This document shows, one piece after another, positions 15,903 through 27,900 of a stretch of DNA of 38,054 nucleotides. The stretch's first letter is position 1. Each line of letters starts with the position of its first letter. Below the pieces are notes generated by a model, which worked only from the letters and a program-made list of their open reading frames with translations, ran no database searches and was not told the origin of the DNA. Both the position numbers and the translations under genes were made by a program. The stretch spans positions 1-38,054 of the IMG/VR virus record IMGVR_UViG_3300007345_000101. One strand, written 5' to 3'. The DNA is from a virus.

Positions 15903-18900
15903 TTACAATAGAACTTGTTTAGCAACATTACCAGTGTTTCTCAGACCAACACCTCTTCTAGTAATAGAAGGATATGTGGTTAGTCCTACATCAAATGTAT
16001 TTCCATAAACTGTTAAAGAAATTGGACTATTACTTCTACTAAACTCACTCAATTTACCCCAAGAGAATTGGCCAACATCAAAACCAGTTGTTGTAGCAAT
16101 TCCAACGGTATCTGTGTCAGACTTAATATTGCAAGTCATGATTCCAGTATTACCAGTAACTGAATATTCATGGACAATATAGATATTGTCAACGTGTGTT
16201 GATCCAATACCAATCACTTCAGAATCCGAAGAATCAACAGAAGTCACTCCAGTTCCAGTTACAGTATTTTTAACAACAATTGGATAACCAGGCAATAGTG
16301 TTCTGAATAGTGAAACTGGCCCAGAATCGCTCAAATCAACTTGGAATTGGAGTGCTAATGGATGACCACCAGAACCATTTGCTGTACTGATTCCAGTTAT
16401 AATACCAGAATAACCGAGAACAATTTCTGCACCAGTGATTGTATCTGTTATTGGTGATGGAACTTCAACTATAACCTGTGGTGGATTTGTTACTGTATAT
16501 CCAAATCCAGGATTTACAATTGTTACAGAATCTAGAACACCATTAACGGCCGTTGCTGTAGCAGTGGCAGTTGTACCAACACCAATAATTCCATACTTTT
16601 CATTATCAACTTTTTGGGGACTTGAAATCTTAATAGAAACACTTCCATCATAATAACCAGATCCACCATCATTAATTACCAATGAAGAAATTGTTCCAGA
16701 AGAAGATACTACAGCGGAAACGGCAGCAGAAACTGGATCATTATAATCAACAATTAATCCATCACAAACAATTTCACCAAAATTAGATCCATCGGCATCT
16801 TCCTCATATTGGAAGAACTTTGCATCATCTAGGAAAATTTCAGTATCTGATGCTCCAAAATTACCAATAATTTTTCCTACTGGCATGATTTGAGATTCTA
16901 AAGAGTCTCTTGACTTAAATTGAATCTCTTCAGAGATGATAATGTCTCTCTTCTGTCTTGTGAAACTGATTGGGCGGAATTGAATATCGTTAATACCACG
17001 ATTACGATAGACATTTGTTTCAATATCCGTGGAATCAATAATTGAGAAGATGGTTCTCTCATCCTGAGTTTGAATATTTCCAGAGTTGGATTTCAACATC
17101 TGAACTTTATCACCAGGTTTGACTGTTTCATAAACAGTAACCAATTGACTATCAACACCTCTTGTACCTCTATAGAAGTAAATTGAGATCTCATCCTCTG
17201 GTCTTGGTGCAGATGTAAAGTTAAAGTTGAAACTTGTACCACCCTCAAAGAAATAATCTCTTCTAGGCACCTGAACAACACCATTAACAAAGATCAATAG
17301 GACAGCATCCAAATCGATTTCTACAGATTGCTGATCTGTAATATCTCTCTGGAAACTTAGACCATTTCCATTTAGATTGAGTGGGAATCTTGTTCTGAAT
17401 CCATCTTGTAAACTCCTAATAGAGTCAATATAATCAATTTGGCCAAAGTTCCATGCTGAGAATGTATCATTAAGAACATTAAGAACTTCTAATGTGAATT
17501 CGCTATAGTTTGTTCCAACACCAGCAGCGGTTACTAATCCAACAGGTCTAAATACATCACCTCTTAGGAATGCAAATCCAGGATTACTGATAGTGAAGTT
17601 AGTAATCGCAAAACTAGTTGTTCCGATTCCAGTTGTTGCTCCTGGACCAACGTTTACAGATACTGTTAAACCTTTTCCAGAATCAGTTGTTGAACCAAGT
17701 CCAATTCTACTTATACCTTCAATAGGTAAATTTGCATATGATGGATCAGAAACATTAATAGTTGGATTTGTATAACCAGATCCTTCACCAACAATATTGA
17801 ATGAGAGAGATCCGCCTTCATTAATATTTGCTGTTATCGTTGCGGCTGCACCTGTGTGTCCATCTTCTTCAATAGAAACTTGTGCAGATCCAAAATATCC
17901 AGAACCAAATGTTAACCCTTGATTAAACTTGGCAACTTCGCCACTTGCTACTCCAAATCTTCTGCTTGGAACGTAAGTATGTGCAAATCCGACTTTAAAT
18001 ACATCAACTTCAAATTCAGTTGGTGATTTAATAGTTTTTACATTATATGGATTGGCCGCCTTAACACCAAATACAATACCATGATCATCATAGATATGAT
18101 CAATTGTAGAAATACCCACATTGGTAATGATTTGATTTGATGCTGGAATATCAAATATCTTAAAGGTATTACCCTGAGTTCCATCTGGGAAGATTGAAGT
18201 TGTAATACCGATTCTGATCTTACCAGTTCCAGAAACATATGTATGATCAATTGTTGAAATACCAACATTGGTAACAATTGTTGTTCCAGCACTTCCAGCA
18301 TTGACATTGAAGTAGAAACCTTGAGTACCATCTGGGAAAATAGTTGTGGTAACACCTGCATGGGGAGCTGCACATGAGAATTCAATGTCACGAAGCATTA
18401 CCAAATCACCATCAGTCAATCCATGATCTTCATTCACTAGAATTGTACTTACACCAGTTGAAGCAGTGTAGTCAAAGTCATAGATGGCAATCTCATTGCC
18501 ATAAGCTAGACACGTAAAGGCAATTCCAGAAAGATTGATTTGATCACCAATTGCTAGGCCGCTATGATTCTTCTTAGTTGTAATTGTGGAGAAACCAGTG
18601 GTCTTATCATATTCAAAATTACCAATCGCAAAAGGAATGCCTCTAGGATCTGGGAATCTAGTAGTTGTAAATCCAGTTTCAACAACTCCACCAGAAACAT
18701 AGGTATGTGCAAACCCAACAGGAAGGACATTAGTGACAAATGTAGTTGGGCCAACAACGGATTGTACGAGATAACTATCAGCGTACTTAACATTTATCAT
18801 AAATCCACGTCTATTTGCACTAACAAATGTGTGTGCAATAGTAGAGACTCCAACATTAACTTCAAATGTTGTTGGGTCAGTTACACCTGTAACTTCAAAT

Positions 18901-21900
18901 TCATCAACAACTGTATCTGGGAATATAGTTGTTGTGACACCTGCATGGGGAGCTGCACATGAGAATTCAAGACCAGTTAGTCTTACGATATCACCAGTAG
19001 AGACATTGTGGTTTCTTCTTGTTGTTAAGGATAGTGCTCCAGTTGACTCAGTGTAAGTGGCATCCGATATTGCTCTTTCGACACCAAGATCACTTGGGAA
19101 TTTAGTTGTTGTGATTCCAACTTCAACCAAACCACCACTTTGGTATGTGTGTGCAATGGTAGAAATACCAACATTAACAACAAATTCAGTATCACTAACT
19201 ACAGAAGTTACTTCATTGAATATTCTTCCGTTAGTTCCATCTGGGAAGATCGTTGTGGTAACACCAGCGTGAGCTGCAGCACAAGAGAATTCAATATCTG
19301 ATAACCTTATAGTCATTCCAACATTGAGATCATGTGTGGAACTTGTAGTTACATTCAATGTTCCAGTTGTTTCATCATAAGTTGCATCAATAATTGAATA
19401 TGTGGTATCAAAATCTCCTTTTGAACATTCAAACTCAATATCTCTGAATTTGACTCTCATGTCCTTATTCAGATAGTGATCATCTGATGTGGTTACAGTC
19501 ATGATTCCAGAAATATGATCATAATCAATGGCGCTGATGCTAACAAGACTGTCATACCCACTGGTACAGTCAAGATCAATGTCTCTCATAGAAACAAAAT
19601 CATCACTGACTAATCCATGAGCCTCTAGAGTTGTTACTGTTGCAATACCACTAATACCATCATATACAAAATCAGTAATTGTACTATACGTACCAACAGT
19701 ATCAACACCAACAATGTTTGTAATAGTTCCACCTGCACCGACCTCAGCAATAACTTTAGCTCCAACAAGGGGTGCAATTCCTGTTCCACCAGAAGACGCA
19801 ATAGAGACGATTCTACCACCCACAGGGAGTTTATTTAAGATTGCATCAGATTCACTTATAAATGGATCACCACTGAGCAGTTTAACTCCGCTAAATTCAA
19901 CATTAACTTTATCTGAAGTTGGATTTAATTCATAAACATTACTTGGATTATTATCAGTTGTTTGTCCTTGGTGAATTCCATTGATGAATAAAACACCACT
20001 ACCACTTGAAGTATCCAATCCAACTGGATATTGGTTAGCAACTGTTAAGGAGAATGTTTTTGCAATTCCAGTAAAATCTGGTGAAACATCATCATAAATT
20101 TCATTTGTACTATAGTCCTGCTTCAGATAAACCCTTCCATTAAAATCGGATCTTGTATATTCAAGACCTCTTTCATCAAGAATAAAATCTCCACCAGCAC
20201 CTTTAGGTGCATCAACAAAGTGAACTTTACTTTCAACAATATTATAAGCACCTCTATGAACAATAGCTATTGTGCCATCGGCATGATCTGTTTCTTCGGT
20301 TCCAACAAACCCTCTTTGAACGTTTACAAGAGGGAATGTTCCACCACCACCAATTGGACCTGAAGATGATGTACCAAAACCAACATTAAGGATGTTCATG
20401 AATTCATCATCAATCCTTAAAATATAATCTGGAACCAAGGTTGAAATTCCAGACAGTGGAATATATGATAATCCAATACCAACATCAATTTGAGTTTCAT
20501 ATTCAACAAGTGTTCTCGCAATTGGAGCCTGAACAACACCGTCAAGGACAAATAGTGACTTCTCAAGTTTTTTAGTTGTATCAATTAGATGGTTGTTTCC
20601 AGAACCAGTTGTGGTGGGTTCAATTCCAATTCCTCTTAGTGCAAAGTCTTTCTTGGTTGCCAATTTGATGTTGTTATTATCAACTCTAATAGCAAATAGA
20701 TTTGATGGTAAAATATCAGTGGTAATACCAGAAGTAAACTGTTGTCTGCTAGTATTAGCAGTAGATACTACAGATAATGAAATTCCAATACCAAGTCTTT
20801 CTGAATAATAGGTACTACCAACACCAACAGGAACGTTATTGTCAACAGAAATTGAGTTTATACCAATTGATGTGATAGTTCCGAAACCAGTTTCGGATGA
20901 TAACTCTACAATAGTGTCACCAATGGCCAATACTGAGGTATTTGCGACGGATGTAATTACATTTGTACCATCAGAATTACCAATAAAGAATCTAAATGTT
21001 GATCCAATACTTACGATAGTTGCACCAGCACCAATTCCTGGACCAAAGAATTCTTCTGATACTGACAATCCAATATTTGTACTTGCAGAAGAAACAATCT
21101 TACTATCAACAAAAATATCACCAATTACACTATCACCACCAGAAATAGTTGTTCCAATTCCAATAGATTCTGAGTTTACACCAATAATAGATGATCCTGG
21201 AGTATAGACAATCTCTTGCCCACTTTGTAGAAAATGACTTTCTATGAAAATATTTCCAGTTATGGGATCTAATATAGTTGGGTTTTGTGGATTGAATCTT
21301 CTTGCAAAAATTGGGAAACCTTCATACTCTAGATCAAATTCAAGTTTTGCATTTGGAGTATATCTTGACTGAACTACATTTTCAATTACGGATCCATATC
21401 CAAAATCAGGAATAGATAAAACATTTGTATCCTGATCAATATAAACAATCTCAGTAAACTCTTCAATTCTAATAGCATCGCCATTGAACTTACTATCGGG
21501 ATTGAAGATTAGTTTCACAAAGTTTCCATCAAATTCAGAACTAAATGTTCCAAATCCAATGGCAGTATTGATACCAACTTGTGGATATTCAACAACAAAT
21601 GATTCAATAGTGCCAAAATCTTGAGTCATCATTACTTGACTCATTGATTGAGTATTTCCAGAAGAAACTCTAACAATGGATTTTGCAACACGATCATTTA
21701 GTGATGAAATTCCAACCACTGTAATGCCATATCCAGCCACAGTCTCTTCAATTACATTGGATTCCAATCTAGCAGTTCTTTCTGAACCACCATCTTGAGT
21801 TTCTAATTTGAAGAACTCAGATCTTAATCCAACATTTGTTGTCTTGAATCCAACAACATTTGCTTTAAGAGTTACTTGGTTTGTAAGATTATTTGTGTAG

Positions 21901-24900
21901 TTTAATGCAAAAACATCAGAGGATTGGTCATATTCTGTTCCAAAAGTACCAATTGGGTTGAATGATAGAAGTCTATCTTCAGTATTAAACCCATATTCTG
22001 CAATATATGCATTAGATTCATCATGTACGACTGATACTTCAACATAATCTCTTTCCTGAGTAACAACATCAGTAATCTCAACATAAGCAAAGAATGAATT
22101 AAATGTTGATGATCCAACAGAAACAATATCTACACTACCACTTGATGGAACGGTTGATGTTACACCAGTAATAACTGAATCGCCAATAGTAATACTACCC
22201 CTAGCTTGTGGTCTAGAATCAAATAGTTGACGGAAAGCTTTTAAATCATAGGTTTTGAGTGGATTTGATGGTGTAAATCTTAAAGAAACAGTTCCTGATG
22301 CGTCATCAACTTCTGAAGTTATTTCACCAAGAGTTGCCTTTTCAAGTTCATCTGTTACTTGAATTTGAGGATTTGATTTAATTCTCGTTTTTTGAAGAAT
22401 AAATGAATTTGGTGTAGAATCAGTAAGAACAACAACTTCATGAACTTCATATGAAGTAACATCTACCACATCCCTAACAATAACGATAAATCTAGATGCT
22501 CCAGTCCCACTTGGATATACAATAATATCTTTAAAGTTTCCAACAGTGTTTTCGAAATCAATAAATTCCGAAGAAATATCATCAACAACAAGAACCCTAT
22601 TTGTTAAACATTCAATATAATTTGTCAATCTTCTATTGCCAAATTTAATTGAGTTTGTAATTGCAAATGGATCATAGACAACATCTGTATCAACAGCAAA
22701 ATCAAAGTTATTGATTGTAGTAACATCAGCTTCAGAGAATACATCCAGTACAAGAGATTGTGCTCCCTCTTCAACAAAATTTGTAGATGCTACAGCAACT
22801 GACTCAATTTGAGTATCAGCAAAGTTTTTGGTTCCTGAAATATGGGCTAATCTGTTTACTGGATCAATAAAATCTTCAAATTCAATTGGACTCTTGATAG
22901 AGTATGCCATTCTCTGATAATAATCATTATCTGGAATAACTTGAGAGTCATTATTCAAGAATCCTCTATTATCTGTCCAACCATATCTGATAGATGAACC
23001 ATAATCAACTTCATAAAGGCCATCATATCTAACAATTCTTTCTATGGTAGATTGTGTTCCAGAAACCTCACCAATAATTACATCACCAACAACAAGATCA
23101 TAATCTCCGAATGTTTTAAGTCTAAAATCATCAGAAAGAACAACTTTCAAGTCAGTTTTGATTTTGTTGTTTCCTTTTACAACAATTAAAGTTTCATTAT
23201 TAATAAATCTCGCACTCTTTGTTGTTACAGAGAAAGTTGGATAATTTTCTTTCTTGACAATGCTTCCAAAGTTTACCGATGTTACGGCAACTCCAGGATT
23301 TGTGCTGATACCAGATAAATCAATTGTAACTGTTGATGGAACGATGCCACCATTGAAACTCAAGACATTAAAGAATCTAAATTTATAATCTTTAGAGTTA
23401 AATCCAGAACCTTCGCCAGTATATTCTTGAATACCATCAACAAAAACTTCATCGCCAGGATTTAAAGGATTTGTACTGAACCCAAGAACTGGAGTTACAA
23501 CGGTAAATGTTGCAATACCAGTACTTACACTATCGGCAGAAATAACGCTTAGGCCATTATCTCCAATCAGAGCATACACTGAATGAGCAACTCCAGCTAA
23601 TCCAGTTCCAGGTGATATAATTTCAACATCTTTTATTGATCCAGATTCAATGTCACAAATTAGAGAAGCATTTTCAACCTGTTTGCCAGTTGATGAATTC
23701 ACTAGAACCAAATTTGGAGCAGAAATATAATTTTTTCCACCAGACAATGGCATAACTTCATCTAATGTTTTGTTATCTGTCAACTCATAATATGTTGGAA
23801 TATCTGCAATTGGTTTTAATGTTTTATCAACAGAGAAATCGTAACCAGACTTTTGTACCTCAGTTGAAACTAGAATACCAATTTTAGATGAAGATGCAAT
23901 TAATTCTGCATCTCTACCAAAAGCAGATATTACTGTAGAAATTCCAGGAGATATTACGTAATCACTCCCATCTGAAATTATTCTTGTGTCAGAAATTCCA
24001 CCAAATGCAGTCTTGGATCTTGTAGTATATGAAAGAACATCACACTCTGAAGATGTATATGAACTCTTCTCTGCAGATTTTTTGAGATTGACTAAAAATG
24101 ATGTTGATGCTACGCCAACAACACTTGTTCTTCCACTGTAAGCACTATCCACAAATAAAATTCTGGAATAGTTCTTTGCAAAAGTGTCTGATTCGATTAA
24201 GGTATTTGTTGAAACTTTCTCAAGATTGTAATATAATTGATTTGGTAAAAGATCATTAAATTTAATAGTTAGAGTAGCTGTGGTTGTACCAATTCCAATA
24301 GTACCTTCTTTTTCAATTTCAAAAATACTAGATTGACCACTTCCAACAATTCTATTTCTAAAAGTTTGATCATAATAAACTTTAAAATCATATCCAGACA
24401 GTGAAGAATCTGATAGATCAAATATTAAATCATTATTTTTAATAACTGGAATTTCTGGATTTACTTTTGATATAGTATGATTGGTTCCACCAATTGATGT
24501 GAAGTTCAATAAGTTTAATTCATTTCCTGTGATATCACTAATAGTTTCTGCCAGGGAAAAACTGTCTGGATCGCCTGAATACACAAAATATTTGCCAGTC
24601 TCTATACCACCTGGAAGTTCATCTGCATTATAGAAAACTAAATCTCCAGTAATAAAACCATGGCCATCAACTAAAATTTTAGAACTAGACAGTCCAACTG
24701 ATGAAGAGGTAAATCCAATTGGATTCACTACAAGATTTTGTGTGAATTCTTCAAAGAGAACTTTTATTGATGTTGAGGTTCCAATTCCTACAGATAGGTT
24801 TGGTTTTACTGAAATATTAACTCTATCACCAACAACCAATCCATGTGAAGATGCTGTGGAAACTCTAGATGACAATCTATCAATATTTGCTGTAATTTTA

Positions 24901-27900
24901 TTGTTGATAGTTTCTATGTAATATTCGTAACTATCACTATCAGAATTGCTAAAGAATAACTGATCAGAGTCCAAAGTTGTCTTAAGACCAATTAAATTTT
25001 TGCTTTTGTTGACAACGTATAAAGTTTGACTATTTCCAGACTCTGGTAGATTAAATGTTGAACCAGCACTTACAGTCGCAACAGCCACTGGATTGCCAGA
25101 AGATGTCTTTACAAACTTGATTAGTTGGTTATTTCTTAGTTTGTGATCCTCAATGTATATTGATTGTGTTAATATGCTCCTATTTGTTGTTACACCAAGG
25201 ATATCATAATCTCTTACGGTAGAGACGCCAACTTCTGTACCAAAACCAATAACCTCTGTTGGATTAAAATAATATACATCATCAACTTTAGAATCAAAAT
25301 TATCTCCAGGGAAATCGATAATTATGTTATTTGCTTTTGATGTGATTGCAACTGCAACAGTATGAGCACTGCCGGCTATTCCTCTTACTGCCCTTACAAT
25401 TCCCCTAAAATTATCAAAAATATTTTTAGATTTAAATACATTTAGAACGGTCAGTGTTTCATCACTGATCTGAATATCAGTATTTGGTCTAAGATACTCT
25501 GGTAGTGGAGTTATTGGAATATCAGTAACCATACCACCCACTGCTTCTGGAGGCATCTCAGATAACATTGTAAAATTATCAGCAGCAACACCAATAACTT
25601 TATCTCCACTTAGGCCAGAAATAAATGTTGATAGACCACTTATTTTAACAATATTTCCAGCTTCTAAATCATGATATGTTGAGATATATCCAACAATTTG
25701 ATTTCCATTAAGACGCTCGAAAGTAAAATTTTCATAAGAAAGTATTTCTTCGGTAATACTTTCAACTTGATTTCCAGTTAACTCAAGAACCTCGGCAGAG
25801 GCTCCTCCTCCACCAGTTCCCTCATTGTCAAATATTATATTATCACCAACTTTATAATTTGTTCCAGGGTCAATAATTGATATTGTCTCAACACCACCAT
25901 CTTTTTTGGATTTTACTAGAATTCTCTGTAGTTCGTCTTTGTATGGTTCTGTAAAGAAATCATATCCTGCATTCTCTTCAGTTACATTATATGGGAATGT
26001 ATTTCTAATTAATCCATCTGCGTTAAATTCATAATCCTGATTAATTTCTACAGAAGATCCTATAATATTTTCTTCTAATAATGTTGATCTATAAGTGTTT
26101 CCGATAAAATATGGGAAACTTGATATAATATTGCCAGTCAGGGGATCATTTTCAATAGTGGCATAATAAGCATAAACTCCATTGGGATATTCAGGTGTTT
26201 TTGAAAATCTTCCATTATGTACATCTAAATCACCAGATCCTTTGAATACATAGTCATCAACAAAAGTTCCAGATGGGAATCCAGAAGGCCTATTTTCAAT
26301 ATTACTTACATCTAATTCGTATCCAGATTCTATTTGCTTGATTGTAGATCTTGAATCTTCTGGATCAGTATATGCATATGCACCATAAATTGGATTTCCA
26401 TCATATGCATAACCAATTAGAGGTGAGTGTGCATTTACATTAATATCTTCAAAACTTGTTTTTAAGTTTTCATTATACCCAACTATACCATATTCTAGTT
26501 GATTTTCTCCACGATCAAAAACAGTCTCTCCATTATATTCAGAGAATCTTGTTCTATTATTTAATGATAGACTTCTAACTTTAACGTTAAATGTAGCTTC
26601 TGAACCCCTTGATTGACCAATTACAAAAGTGTCCGATGGGTCATAATTTGTTCCAGGGTTTAATACAATTACATCGATAACTTTACCAGTTTCGTCAATA
26701 ACTGCTCTTGCCTTTGCTCCAAATCCAGATCCACTTGTAATTATTACGTCTGGTGGAGAGAAGTAATTTTGTCCAACTTGTGCAACTGTAATATCAATGA
26801 TTTTTCCATCAATAATTAGTGGTATAAACTCAACCCCAGTTCCATTCAATATGGTGATTCCAGGTTTTTTCTCAAAGTTTAAAATATCTGAACCATAATC
26901 CGTACCCTTTTCATATACTAAAATATCTACCACTTCACCTTTTACAATTGGAGTTGCCGTTATGACACCAACCGTATTTGCAATTGAAACATTTATATTT
27001 ACTTCAATTGGTTGATAATTAAAAATATGTAGCCCAGTTCCAATTCCAGATATTTTTTTAACTAATCCACGATCAAAATTAGTGGTATTTGTTCCACCAA
27101 TTCCAGCGTCTGATAGTCTAAAATTATCATCATCTACTTTAATTACATAATATTGATTTGCAGTACTCAACCCAACAATTTCATCCCCAGTTGTTGAATA
27201 TGTAACAATTTCTCCAGTGTTATATCCATGAGATTCGAATCTAAGGGAATTTGTGATCGTTGAAATACCAGTGGTTTTAATAGCCACTTCTCTATTTGAA
27301 TATCCAGAACCAGAATTAAGTACATTAACACCTGTCAGTTTCTTCGTGGAATCTTGCAATCTAAAAATATGTTTACCACCAGAAATAGATCCAGTACTAA
27401 ATCCTACAGTATTAATACCACTATTAAAATCTGATATTGTATCATATAATCTAAAACTAACTGAATCTATGATTTCCGCATAATAAACCCCGCCAGTTTC
27501 CAGGAAATTTCCAGTTAAATTGGTTTGCCCAAATCCAGTGATTGGAATTGATGGGTTTCCATTTGGATCATAAATTATTGCTTCGCCATTTTTAAAATTG
27601 TGATTGTTTATTGATCGAATAGAGTCTTGATATACAGAAACACCCCCACCATCACTTGCATATTTTCCACTAAAGTCAACCTCTCTAAAATAATCAATTA
27701 AGATTGGTTCAACTTCAGCTCCAGATCCATTTCCACCAACAATTGAAATGTCACTAACACCATTGATATTAAAGTCTTGAGGGTTAATTAAAATATCTTG
27801 CAAAGAACCAACAATGGCAACATTGGCTTGTGCATTTGTTGCTCCAACTAAACTTGGGCTAGTGATATTGACTTTTGGTGGGTTAACAACATCATATCCA

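Noticed and set aside
18564-19272. Plus-strand Cys/Asn- and Val/Thr-rich open frames
   Set aside because: Shadows of the tandem repeat block in the giant baseplate gene.
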